Positions 45,430 to 56,902 of a stretch of 64,000 nt of DNA are shown one piece after another. The notes below the pieces were generated by a model. The model was given only the letters and a program-made list of their open reading frames with translations. It had not been told where the DNA came from and did not search any database. The position numbers and the translations under genes are program-made. Origin of the DNA: Sparassis latifolia (Eukaryota > Basidiomycota > Agaricomycetes > Polyporales > Sparassidaceae); NCBI GenBank assembly GCA_018466975.1, contig CM031558.1, positions 744,001-808,000 of the forward strand, read 5' to 3'. Each line of letters opens with the position of its first letter. Position 1 is the first letter of the stretch.

Positions 45430-45580
45430 ACTTGGTCGACTGTGACTGTCCAAACTGCAGCAGAGCTGTTTGCTTGCATTGCATTCCAGATCTCCGACAG
45501 TGGAATATGACTGAGCAGATGCAGTTTGAATGTCTGGCCTGCACCATAAAGTGTGACAGAGGTGCAATGCAGGTATACCA
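45430..45580 (+). CDS. Cysteine-cluster fragment, probable zinc-binding domain
   Basis: One frame reads CDCPNCSRAVCLHCIPD, about 20 residues of linker, then FECLACTIKC. The seven or eight Cys plus His in about 45 residues look like a PHD/RING-like or transposon-associated zinc cluster. Neighbouring exons were not resolved. It may be the companion gene of the transposase-like gene on the other strand, cut off where the retroelement begins. Confidence 0.4.
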
Positions 45581-45924
45581 TGTAGGTTTAATATGAATTC
45601 TTTACTCACACAAAAGCTGATATTTGAGGGATATCAGGGTCTGTATAGTGTCCCATCCACTGAAAAATCTTGGGTACCATTGATGAAGGGTCTTTGGATT
45701 GTCGGCAAGCCTGAGATAGCACTGACCACAAGGTTGGATACCTCCTCTTTGGTTTTGGTTCATCTGCACCTGCGCTCACTGCCTGTGCATGATACCATCA
45801 CCAATCTTGTGAAGGAGTACCTTCGAGCCTATTACATTGACCGCAGCGAGTTTCTAAATCAGCTGGATGTGACTTGGAAGGTTCAGAGGCAACAGAAGGT
45901 CATCATCTTCATATCGATCTCGGG

Positions 45925-46157
45925 TTGATATGGTGACTCATGTAGACCGCGAAGAGGCTGAGTGTTTCTTCGGAAGGGTCCACGGGAAGGTTGTGCAATT
46001 TGCAAAAGTTAAGATATGAATTGAGGGCTGATGAGTAAGTTTCTTTAGTGGAACGGTTGAGGGCATGAGCCAGTGCTATGGAGTGTTCATGGACGAGGCG
46101 CTCCATTGTCCATGCCACTCGGGCGGGTTGTCTGGCCCGCTGTGCTGATCGAATCAT
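45925..46157 (-). pseudogene. Tyrosine recombinase, N-terminal domain only
   Basis: It contains the core-binding helices (LNRSTKETYSSALNSYLNFC and the start of LFAVYMSHHI). In intact relatives this is followed by about 250 residues holding the R-H-R-Y catalytic set. Here the similarity ends at 45925 where unrelated sequence begins. It therefore cannot catalyse integration. Confidence 0.8.
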
Positions 46158-47943
46158 TTTTTGTCTGCCCCCAGCGCATCTCGAGGGGGTGAAAATGGGA
46201 GTATGGTGATGTCAGGGACCAGGACCTGCACAACGTCGAAGCATTGGCAGGACAGAGCATCCGCAACCCCATTTGTTTTGCCCGACACATGCCCAACTCG
46301 GAGCTGCATGTCCTCTGCTAGAAGCGCATCAACCACAGATTTCGCAATTGAATTGTAAGCTGGAAGGGCATGCAGGGTGTCAAAAAGTGTGACTGTGTTC
46401 GTATTGTCAGAGAATAGAGTGAAGCGAGCGATGCGGGGGGAGAGGTTGAATGCCGCAACATGAACAGCAGAGCAGGCTGCTAGCACTTCAAACCAAAATA
46501 TGGCACCCGTCGGTGCACTGCACGGTAAGTTGGACCAGAATCCGAGTTTCCGCCACAGAAAGTAGAGGCCAAGACCAAGGCCTGATGCATCTACAAAGGC
46601 GCACTCATGGGATGGGTCCTCTTTCATGACATCATCAGGTCCCCAGTCTTCGGAACCCAAAAAAAAACACCATTGGACTGCTCGATGTGTCGGGCCATTC
46701 ATTGCAAGTCATGGATGATAGCCGAGTTGACAAATATGCCTGCATGCACACGAGATTTGTTCGACATCTTGGCATAAACATTGCACAACCCGGGCTTTAG
46801 GAGAGGAAATACATTAAAAGCCCAGTTTATGTAGCCAGCAAATGATTGGAATTCATGAAGGGTACGTCGGTGGTGCCCGGATGGGACATCACAGAATTGT
46901 GCAATTTTGCCAAGCAGTCGGGTTTTGGCATCAGGTGGCAGTGTAGCTGTCATTGCATTCGGGTCAACATCAACCCTGATAAGTGGGAGGACAGTGTCCC
47001 AAAGCTGTTTGGGAGAGTCGTGCGAAAGGCCAATTTCATCCCAGAGTTTGAGCAGTCGCACTTGTTGTGTGGGCATCCATTTGTGGTACCTGGAATAGTA
47101 TCGAAGGTTGTTCCACTTATTGACACCATAAACATCATCAACCCAACTCGAGGGATCAACGTCGCACTTGAATTTTGCAATCCAGAGCACAAGGCTGATG
47201 AACGCAGCCCAGATGGAGAGCGATGCTCGATTACCAATCACATTGCAATGGTCGACATAGCAAGCCCCCTCAATGCAGACGGCTTGTTTTATCTGCCAAT
47301 AGGGGGACATTGGGAGCCGATGATACGCCTGTGATACATCAGATTTCCAAACTACAAGTGGCGAGGAATCATTAGGCTGAGCATGAAGGTGACGCAAAAT
47401 GCTGCCAAAGGTGGACATCCCATCCATCACTGTTTTGGGGAATGACTCCCTGTGGATCATGGAGTTGAGTGAGTACGGTCCTGCACTCTGGTCAGTAATG
47501 AGTCGCATCTTCTCGGAGTGCAGCTTCAGTATTGCGTGAACTGGCATTGAATACATGCCTGGCAGTAATGAAGTACCAAAGCTTCTAGACCAATGATTGG
47601 CCACTAACTCGGTATCTCGAAGGTCACAGAGAAACCGCATTGCTTTGGGATCCGATATGGCAGGCCGTTTCTCATCCCAGATTTCCGGGTAAACAGTGGC
47701 ATGTGTGTCTGCCCAAGGCCAGAATCCTTCTCGCAAACCACGGCACACAGATCGGACAAAATCAGGGTTTGGGTGATCATACAGTAATGATTCGAAGTGG
47801 TCAACATCAATCAGTGTGACTATCGTGAAAAGGTCAGGGTATTTCACCAAGGTGGCATTGACAGCCGAATTTCGTTTCTCGTGCAAAGGAACATCGGGGA
47901 GTGGCGATTGAAATAATGATGTAAGAGCTGTTGCTTTGCGCAC
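46154..47943 (-). pseudogene. Reverse transcriptase and RNase H of the DIRS/Ngaro element
   Basis: The RT part (47943-46699) is open over 414 codons, with EGFWPWADTH, the palm-region blocks LITDQSAGPYSLNS and WKSDVSQAYHRL, and the catalytic-site region WVDDVYG. It ends at TGA 46701-46699, in a position where relatives continue with Trp. A 1-nt shift in a nine-base T/A run at about 46660-46670 follows. The RNase H part (46702-46154) is then open, with FVDASGLGLG, FEVLAACSAV, LFSDNTNTV and GKTNGVADALS. The gene would normally be one continuous frame. Confidence 0.85.
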
Positions 47944-48001
47944 CAGATCTGTCCCTGATCATACCATGTCATGCAGGTAGCGAGGTCACCATTCTTCCAC
48001 T

Positions 48002-49233
48002 TCAGTCCTTTTGCACGCAGTTCTTAGCGACATGTCCGGCGAGACAACATTTGGTGCACACATATGCATAGCGACAGGTTGATGCCCCACTGCTGCATTT
48101 CCCTTCGTTGAGTCGGCGACACAGCTCTGTCGAATGGCGTCTCGCAGGGCCTGCAGTCCGTGCTCCTCCACCGCGGCTTCGGAGCGCTGCACCTGTTCCA
48201 GCCCCGGCATAGTCAAGGAACTGGTGCTTGAGGTCAACGAATTGGTTGAAATCCATGAGTCGTAGGTTTCAGTGTTCTCCAACTCTCATGCATATCACCC
48301 GATCATAGTCGAGGATTCGGTCCCGGAACTCGTCGGCAGTGGCTGCCAAAAGCTGCATGATGTATTTGCCATATTCAGCGAGTTCAGTTTGTCGATGCTG
48401 GAAAGCATAGCAGGTGGCTGTAGTGGCCATATCCCAGGCGATGACCCAATCTCCGACAGACTGGACTCGCTTCGCCGGTGTGATATTCTGGTGCGTGATC
48501 TCATACTCCCCCACCTTCTGCCTGTGTTTCTCCTCCTGAACTGTTGAGTAGCGTCCACTAAACACATGGTCAAGGTTGAGGGCTCTTCCAGTGAGAACAT
48601 TGGCCCACTCCCCTTCGGGGAACTGAGGCATTCCCACAGAGGTGAGGAGATTCGATTTTGTAAACTTGAGGTCGAGGGTGTATTCCCTGATAAGCTCGAC
48701 CATTTTTCACAAATCCGGTCGGAGAGTGGCTTTCCCCAGGATGTCGTGCATGGCCCAGTCAAATTTTCCAGGGTTCGGCCATTGTCTCTTTCTGGGCTCA
48801 TTGTCGAACTCATCCCCGCTGCCAGATCCAGTAGGTGAGTGAGAATGCGGCGTCGTTTGTTCGGCGGTGTTAGCAGTTGGTTGGGGCGAGTGTTCGACTT
48901 CCTTTTCATGACCGCCCTCAAGCTCGTCTCCTCCGGATCGCAGCTCTCGCTGCTCCCAGTCATCAACTCTGCACTCTCGGTTGTGGGCATTGAGGAACTT
49001 CACGTAGGCCTCCAGAGCCTTGTCTCGGTAACTTTCTCCTTCAGCTGGCTCAGGGCTCGAAGGATGATGTCCGAGAGATCTCGAATTGCTTGGACTCGAC
49101 TGACATGCATCTCGCAGTATTGTTGGACAACACCCATGCACTCGACTCTGACATCGTTCTCCTGTGCAGAGAGTCCGATTTTGGGGGTGGACGACCAGTG
49201 GTCTGAAGCTGTCTGCGACTCGGCATTAGGCAT
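48002..49233 (-). pseudogene. Gag-like protein with zinc knuckle, broken by two TGA codons and a frameshift
   Basis: Start at 49233 (MPNAESQTASDHWSS). A frameshift lies near 49000-49045, between the SQLKEK and SYRDKALEAYVKFLN stretches. Then one frame runs from about 49030 to 48002, interrupted by TGA at 48709-48707 (after RPDL) and at 48271-48269 (after RVGEH). The C-terminus has a Cys/His cluster (CRYAYVCTKCCLAGHVAKNC), typical of gag in DIRS/Ngaro elements. Both stops lie where a single C-to-T change from CGA would explain them. Confidence 0.8.
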
Positions 49234-49240
49234 AGGTGAT

Positions 49241-49575
49241 TTGTAAGATGGTAGATGGGATCAATCTGCCACTATAGCACGAAATAATGTAGATCAGCCG
49301 AAATACTAGAGGGCAGCCAGGTGGACGTCAGGAGAAAGGGCGGTGAGCCCCTCCTCCAATTTTTTTATTTTATTATTTTAATAGTGATTCATAAGATGGT
49401 AGATGGGATCAATCTGCTACTATAGCACAAAATAATGTAGATCAGCCGAAATACTACAGATCAGTCAGAGTCCATCAGCTGCGAAAGGACGGTCAGGGAA
49501 ACAGCAATAGGCATACCTAGAGGGCAGCCAGGTGGACATCAGGAGAAAGGGCAGTGAGCCCCTCCTCAGTCTGTC
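49241..49575. repeat. Two direct copies of the retroelement terminal repeat, one with an internal deletion
   Basis: A block from GTAAGATGGTAGATGGGATC to AGTGAGCCCCTCCTC occurs twice, at about 49249-49352 and 49392-49565. The copies are nearly identical, but the first lacks about 58-60 bp present in the second, the missing part lying between CCGAAATACTA and GAGGGCAGCCAGG. An AT-rich run lies between them. This fits split direct repeats at one end of a Ngaro-type element. Confidence 0.8.
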
Positions 49576-49639
49576 CATTGCATGTATCCCCTGTCCTAGT
49601 GCTGAGACTCCTCCGCCCATGTGGGGTGGAGAAGGTTCC

Positions 49640-49800
49640 ACTGCATCTGCAAAGGTGATTTTCTCACTGTAGAACCATCTCTTCTATGTAGTCCTCGGTA
49701 GAACTGCCCACCTACAGAGTGCTATGTAGGACCGCATAGCAAAGCGATCACTATGTAGGACTCTGTAGAAATTCGGTATCTAGAGTGGCGGGCCGACTGC
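49640..49800. repeat. Subterminal repeat cluster of a CACTA/Plavaka-like element
   Basis: Many short CTAC/GTAG words (CTATGTAG, GGTAGAAC, CTACAGAG, CTATGTAGGACTCTGTAG) are packed into 160 bp. Similar clusters lie at 56600-56790, 62300-62466 and 63860-64000, as expected for transposase-binding subterminal repeats. I take this as the left end of the element carrying the next two genes. Confidence 0.6.
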
Positions 49801-50140
49801 TTATTCTTCCCGTGAAAATGTTCTCACGCTCCTACTCCGATTCCCAGCCACCGACACTACCCCCGCAGTCTGTGTCGTGCTCAAAAGCTCGACTCAGTCC
49901 TTACACTGCTAGACACTGGATCTGTAATTTTTGAGAGGAAATTGTGAACTGTGGATTTCCGGCGGAAAAAGCCAGAGAATATCCAGAGGTCAACAAGGCT
50001 TGTGGATAACCATAATTTGGAATGCTGAAATCTTCCGTTGGGTCCGCCATAGCCTAGAGGCAGATCATATGACGTAGGGACTTAAGAGTTTGAGACAAGT
50101 GCACGGTGCACGACACTGAAAGTATTATCACCCAGGGGCA

Positions 50141-53100
50141 CCATGGCACTACGAAACTCTCAATGTAAGTTCACGTTGGCTATGCAGAGGACATTATATT
50201 AATATTCCACAGTTTTTACACATTTACCGCACCGCGCCCAATGGAGGTGCGAAATATGTCTGTCGCAAGTCTTCCAATCCCTCTCGCTCGCTCGGCGCCA
50301 TGAGGACACTGTTAGCCATGTCCTCCAGGTTAGGCACCGAGATTCTGAAAATCCAATGTCAAGCCCACTGGGTCTCTCGCAGTCCTACCCTCTCGTAGAT
50401 GAAGACGCTCTCGACGAGCGACTCAATGAGCCATCAACTGAAGACGATGCACAGCCGTCAACATCGCAGCGGCATCACAGCCCTCCTACTTCACAGGAAG
50501 ATCGCTGGCTAGGGAGTGATCCCCTTTGGCTGCCGCCCATGCTGTTTCACTCCAGTGAGTTCGATAACATCTCCACCTGCAATAACGCACCGCCGGTTAC
50601 GGTCCATGGTCCTGCCCTTCCCAGTGATCATCCGCACCAACTCTATGATGACTGGGGTGGCATCGTGCATCACGGTAGACCAGGCATTGAAGAAACCGAA
50701 GATGCGCAACCCCCGACGCTTGCACAGCTTGCGAGAGAGATGGCGGGGCTTTAGAATGACAGTTTTGATGTGGAAGCTACTGTGCAGTGTGATGCTGAAG
50801 GACCGCAATCCTTTGCAACATGGCAGATGGATTCTTTTCAGGAAAGCTTGCGTGAGTTCAGCTGGGGTACACTAAAGGCATGCATGCTTACTGGATACTG
50901 TAGAGCATGGTCCGGAATATATTAGAGAACTTTTTGCTGAGGAAGGATGGTGGCCATGGCAGGATAAAGAAGTAAGCAAACTTGAGTTGAAGTTGGATGA
51001 GGCTAACCGCGAAATAGCATTGCTCGCTTGATGTTCTGGGTAGCTTTCCAAGAGCAATGTTCTCCGAGCGCGAATTGGAGGCCGTGAGGTGGTTCGGGAC
51101 CAAGAATGGTGTGCACAATCTGCCTAGCGTTAAAGAGGTTAAGCGCAGGCGTGAAAGTGTCGTTGAGATTGTGGGTGGGAACACACAAACTCACGAGTCT
51201 GCTATGAAGAATATGTATGCCATGGCAGACTTCCGAACTGTTATTGAGCATGTAAGTCAGCTATAGTCCTTGTAATATGCAACTGTCTAACATACACAGG
51301 AATTTGCAAACCCGATGGTGCGACATCACATACACACCATGCCAGAGGACTCTGGTGATTGTTTGGGAGAATGCCGACAGGCAGCACGATGGCGCCTGGA
51401 AGCTGATGCAAATATAGCCTGTCCGATGGCATGGGGGAAAGATGGTAAACATTACTTCGTTGAAGAGGTCGCTATGGCCAACATGGACTCATATGGAACT
51501 GTCAGCCCGGTTATGATCAAGCGCTGGTGTGAGAAGGGCGGAGAGCTTTGGGCGAGCATCAATTCATTACTGCTGTGGGCAGATGGATCCAAATTTGTGG
51601 TAGATTGTCGGCAGGGAGCGAACAAGGAATTGCGTCTGGATGCATTCTTCTTATCTGCGAAAGAGTTGATGTTGCCAGAAATTCAGTGTCAGTATGGGCT
51701 CCCATCACCACAAAGCATCAAAGGTCAGTGCACACTTATCTACATCATTATGCTCAGTCTGAGAATGCATGTCATCAGGGATTCTTTCTTCCGATGATCC
51801 ACGAACACCACTGGAGTCATGGGACCATCCAACGCTCAATCCATGGCATGAACGTGCACAGGGAAAGCGGGTTTTGTCACTACCAATTTGGCTGTATTGT
51901 GACGACACATCAGGGAACACGAGTAAAAAGTGGAACAAACATAACTCACTACTGTTCACACTTGCAGGTTTGCCATGCTCATTGGTTCACCTGATGTATA
52001 ACATCCACTATCTTGCCACTTCAAACATTGCTGCACCGCTAGAAATGGCCGAAGAACTAGCAAGAGTCCTACGGTATTTGGCATCGCCAATTTATATGTG
52101 CCACGAGACTGAGTATTGCATCTATAGGGAAACACGCGAGCATGGCATTGAGGTCTGGGATTGTAAATATGACGAGACAGTGCTCATGGTTCCTTGGATC
52201 CTCGCATTTCTTGGGGATAACCCAATGTCAAGTGAATTTGCATCACACATCGGCATGAAAGGAAAATGCTTCTGCCGCACTTGTATGGTCAGAGGTGCAG
52301 ATGATCAGAATCGTGAGAAGAGACTTGCGGGTGAATGAAGTAGGATAGATGACTTCATGAAGGTCAGACATTGCGACTTTATCCATTATTCCTGCTAAGC
52401 TGATTACTAATAGAGCGGGGAACCACGCTCAAAGGAAAACACCTTGGCCAATCTCGAGCAGCAATTGAGGCGTGTCCTTGGTGGTGCTCCGAGTGCAGTG
52501 GATGACATGGCGACACAGTCAGGAACCAAGGATAAGTACTTTCACATGTTCGTGGCACAGCTGCAGGACGCTGTCAATACTGTGTGTGCGCGTCAAAAGG
52601 GAGCTCCACCACCTCAAGGGATGACAAAATCGGAAGAGTTACGACAAACCTTGGCAGCTGTGCATGCAGAATTGCCGGACAATTTGTTCAATCTGGTACT
52701 GTTCATTCCAGGTGAGTACTAGTGGTTAGTACACTGGTATACATAACAGCTCACCTAGATTATATAAGACTTTGATCCCAATCAGGATTCACCATTTGAG
52801 GCGCTTCATGTGGTCTTGTTAGGTGCTGTGAAGTACTTTTGGCGCGACGCAGTTTCTCGACAGACATCGGATGGTAAACAAACTTTGAAGATTCGGCTTG
52901 ACAGCGCAAATGTGTCAGGACTGGGCATCTCACCACTGCGTGGTACAACCTTCATACAGTACGCTGGGTCTTTGGTTGGACGTGACTTCCGTGCCATTCT
53001 GCAAGTGGCTTCGTCAGTGTTGCATGGACTGATACCACCTAAGGCCTATGAAGCTTGGCTTGCATTGTGTCGTCTGGCCCCTCTTATCTTCCAGCCGGTA

Positions 53101-54492
53101 CTTGAAAATCTACCAGACTACCTGGTAAGATACTAATGAAATGTATATGTGCAGTTCACTTATCTCAGCTTCGTAGACACGTCTCGAGAATGCTATCATG
53201 GATTTAATGGCGGCAACAGCACTGTGGTCCACCCAATGGTTCAACAAGCCAAAATTTCACTTGTTCATTCACCTACCTTCATATATACAATGATTCGGGC
53301 CCGCAATCCTGTATGCGACAGAGGGCTTTGAGTCATACAATTTCATCATCAGACTGCGCAGTGTGCACTCAAATCGCCATGCACCAAGTCATGATATCGC
53401 CAAAGCGTTCAGTTTCCTGCACGCTGTGCGACACTTGACCAGTGGGGGCTTCGTGTACAATTGATCAATGCCTGGTGCCCCTATGAGAGTTCAGGCAGGA
53501 GATGGAGTTAGAGGCCTGGCAGACGACCAAATTTTCAGGTATCTGATGGGAATGGAGGGGATGCTAGAAATGCAGGGTACAGGTTAGTGTGGTCTTGAAA
53601 ATTATATCGTGATCTCACAGCAGGAATTTTGATAGCGAGGCACCCACAGCTGCTTAAGGATGCAAAATGTGCCTTTGTAGACACACTTACAGCTAGCGCA
53701 GGATTTGGCAGCCTCAGTGTACTTGCAATGGATGTACTGTGATACCAGTCACTATTGTTAGCAAATAGTGATCGAGCAGCCATGGGCACATGGGTTTTTT
53801 ACCGTACCACGCCCACCTCGGACATTCAGTGCGGGCGAGTTGAAGAGATCTTATTGCATGGGGCTGATCATGCACTCCTGAGACTCCTATCAATGGAAGG
53901 CAAAATCGGCTCTGTTTCTGTTCTACCCTATCGACTCCCATCTTTGACACCTGTCGCTGGCTGCTATCATTTCGTCACCTTGGATGTCAGTTACTCATCA
54001 GACTGCTGCATGCTCTTCCACTGAAAAGACTTACTATAGGACATCAAGGGCACTGCTAATACCTTTCACAACTGTGCCAACCATGCTTGCCAGGTGATGA
54101 AGACGAAAGCCATCACACAAGAACGAGTGCAGATGGCTGAAAAAGTCTCCGAATTAACTCACCAAGGCCCTGAAGATTTAGTGCTCAACCTCGCACAGCT
54201 CACCAATGCCCTAATTCTCCAAGTCTTCAAACCTCACGAGCGATATCCTGCTCTGGCACATTATGAACTCATTGAGCATGCGGTGGCCAATCGGACGCAC
54301 CTGAATGCAGAAGTCGAGCAGCGCAAAGCAGAGGCCCTTCAACGCAAGGAGGACAATCAGTGAAAAGAGAGGAGAAGAAGCGTAAATGACAGGCCTTGGA
54401 GAACCCGGAGTTGCAGCCAAAGACATCGAGCGGTATGGATGCAATGGTTGCAAGTGCTGATGGACCATCTGCGAAGAAACGTGCCATATAGT
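50141..54492 (+). pseudogene. CACTA-like transposase-like gene, mutated
   Basis: N-terminal C2H2-like block (CEICLSQ ... RRHEDTVSH), then a low-complexity region. Conserved blocks follow in order: FSERELEAVRWFGTKNGV; IWLYCDDTSGNTSKKWNKHN (51.9 kb); ILAFLGDNPMSSEFASHIG; CFCRTCMVRG (52.3 kb); SPFEALHVVLLGAVKYFWRD; LGISPLRGTTFIQYAGSLVG (52.9 kb); WFNKPKFHLFIHLP; and FGPAILYATEGFESYN (53.3 kb). The Asp pair in YCDDTSGN and the E-LHVVLLG block parallel the D..H motifs of CACTA/Tnp2 transposases; that link is inference. At 53291-53293 a TGA interrupts SYIQ-FGPAIL, where relatives have Arg. A 1-nt shift and another TGA (54388-54390, KRK-QALE) lie near the 3' end. Otherwise intron phases look regular. 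It is likely non-functional now. Confidence 0.72.
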
Positions 54493-54800
54493 TCACAAGC
54501 ACTAGGTAATGCAACCTGCACTAATTTTGCTCTGTGGTTTAGGCAGAGCATGGTCGGAGATCGTAGGGCATCATAAAGAGGGTTCGTTGAAGGTGTGGGA
54601 GAATAAAGGTCACAATCTGCCATCTTTGGACATGATACTGAACGCTAACCTGCTAAAGTGCGCTGTTGCTCATTGCACTCGGGTCTCACAATCCACTGTT
54701 ACTTCCTATGTACTTACCACACATTTATTTATTTTCTGGACAACTTTGCTGGCATTTAAACACTCTGACACCACACACTGCCGCCCACGCACCCGTCAAA

Positions 54801-56635
54801 ATGATCAACAACATCGCCGAAGTTCAACATCAATCTGCAGGTGATTGCGGACCTCATAAAGTTTCCACTTTGTTACCTTTCGTGATACCAGGTGTAGATA
54901 GACATTTTCGTGAGCCGAGTGTACTCAGACATCCATCATTTTTCACGTCACCACATGGGCTCTCTAGCTGCTGTATCGACTGGGCTAACTCTCTCATTAT
55001 TGCATGTGTGTAGTCTAACTGAGTGCAAGCGGAGACCGTTCACAGGTGAGCTTTCCATTCTGTGAACTCGACGATCCACACAATCCCAGTTGGGAAAGGC
55101 ATTTGCTTCCGTGGTGTGGGCCAATGTAAAGGTTTGTCATCATCCCAATTTTCTCGCTCCGAGTCACTCACCACTCTGCCCCTCAGAAATGCATTCTGCT
55201 GCCAGCAATCAGCTTCCACCAAGGACTCCTGGTCCTTTTCGAGTCCATCGCACTTCTGACTCGAGATATCTTCCCTATCTAATGCTGCAGCCTCGCTCAA
55301 CTTGCACCGTACCTGGCCGTTGCAATGTGTTACAACCTGCAGATGAAAATTCCCCGCCGTCAACCCCCATCAACACTGTGGGATGTTCTGGCGACTCTCC
55401 CCATTCTGAATTGTATCAGTCCTACTCGAGTCCCTGCGGTGGTGGGCCGGGAAGTCTCAGCATGTCCTCAGAGTTAAATTCTCAGGCCTCCACCACCGTC
55501 CAACCACAGCGTCTGGATGCCATAATTGATCAACTTCAACTCGGAAGCATGCGCGACCAAATCCATGCATTTGCGCAGGTATGTACATTGATTATTGTCG
55601 GCACAAAAATTTTCATACCCTCCTTTCCTTTGATCAGCGCCCCCTTTCCGAGCAAATTGTCTACATGCATTGCCTGAATTTGTCCTCGACGAAGCGCATC
55701 GAGATGCAAGATACTGTCACACGGATCTCGTGGAAACGGTAATGACCATTGAGAGAAATGTGTGTCAAGGCTGGATGCCATCAGCTGCACAAGAGGTATG
55801 TCCTTCCTCCTGGCTGTCATTCTAAGGTCAATATACTCACTTGTGTCTCTGACAGGCTATTCTAAAGGCTTTGATGGGCCATTGGCTCGTTAAGCCTCTT
55901 TGCAGCTATCTCAAGGTCTACAGTCGAGTTGCTGTAAGCACTTTGTCTCTTGCCAACCAATCTGTGGTGCTGATCGCACCACAGACATATGTCCACTATC
56001 GTGCAGAATGGCTCAGGATGGGCATCTACGTGACTGACCCGGTCGCTCAACACCTTGTTGACAAGTTGCTGAAGAAGTTTGCAGGGGAGCTGAAGTGTGT
56101 CCTGTGCAAAGAGGTATTATTGTTTTGTTCCATTGCCGTCACTATTAATGCCTTCCATCGTGGACCCAGATCATTGCATCTATAATGACTAAGCAGCAAA
56201 CGCTCACGCAGTTCGCACGTGCCACGGTTGAAAAGTATCATCTGCCGGTCATTCCCAACCCAATCCCTCAGAGTATCTTGGCAACTCTGGCCATGCTGGT
56301 ATGTGGACTCTTTATCTTCATAAATTTTACATGCTGCTCAGTTATCATTACAGCATGCTGTTGGCACTGACAAAGCCGGTGCGAAGGATGAAACCAGATA
56401 CTGGAAACTCATTGAAGAGAAACTTGACGCACTTTACGAGTGCATGCATCATCTTCGTAAATTTTACATGCTGCTCAGTTATCATTACAGCATGCTGTTG
56501 GCGCTGACAAAGCCGGTGCGAAGGATGAAACCAGATACTGGAAACTCGTTGAAGAGAAACTTGATGCACTTTACGAGCGCATGCATCAGGAAAAATCGGC
56601 TTTGCTAGGTAGACCTATGTAGCCTCTGTAGCAGT
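54801..56635 (+). CDS. Accessory gene of the same element (unknown function)
   Basis: The start at 54801 is MINNIAEVQHQSAG, followed by a small intron. Later blocks are FCELDDPHNPSWERHLL (about 55.05 kb), QRLDAIIDQLQLGSMRD-IHAFAQ (55.5 kb), PEFVLDEAHRDARYCHTDLVETVMTIE (as two adjoining parts, 55.7 kb), ILKALMGHWLVKPLCSYLKV with RVAVSTLSLANQSVVLIAP (55.9 kb), VAQHLVDKLLKKFAGELK (56.05 kb) and FARATVEKYHLPVIPNPIPQ (56.2 kb). I know the combination as a gene that accompanies the preceding transposase-like gene in Agaricomycetes, but not what it does. The 3' end runs through a 137-bp tandem duplication that repeats its final exon and acceptor. At least one segment near 55.25 kb changes frame, so it may be decayed. 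Confidence 0.5.
56314..56588. repeat. 137-bp tandem duplication including an intron acceptor and exon
   Basis: The block starting ATCTTCATAAATTTTACATG at 56314 recurs at 56451 as ATCTTCGTAAATTTTACATG, offset 137 bp, with only a few differences over the whole unit. Each unit contains CATTACAG followed by the exon encoding DKAGAKDETRYWKL. Two identical acceptors are therefore available. Confidence 0.93.
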
Positions 56636-56902
56636 GATAGCACGATAGGAAAGTCCCCGTCTTCCTAAACCTCCAGAGTCACCCGCATGGTCCCGATAGT
56701 ATACTGTAGTCGCCGCGTGTCTAGCGAGTGCTATGGAGCACTACCAATTTTCAATGGGCTGCTCAGTAGTAGTCTTAGTTCAGGTGCTCAGGAGGTGAAT
56801 TCTTGCTCTATAGCTCACAGTAGTACTCCAAAGCATGTATGAAACCAATAAATTAAGTGCGCAGAAATCATACTAAGGATCAGAACTGGAACTAGTACAT
56901 GA

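Larger units (their letters stand above)
45925..49575 (-). mobile_element. DIRS/Ngaro-type tyrosine-recombinase retroelement, 3'-truncated and mutated
   Basis: Gene order on the minus strand is gag-like with a zinc knuckle, reverse transcriptase, RNase H, then the first part of a tyrosine recombinase. Terminal repeats lie upstream at 49241-49575. The recombinase stops after its N-terminal domain near 45925, so the catalytic Arg/His/Tyr half and the 3' terminal repeats are absent. Frames are broken by TGA codons and small indels. No LTRs, integrase or endonuclease were seen. Confidence 0.88.
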
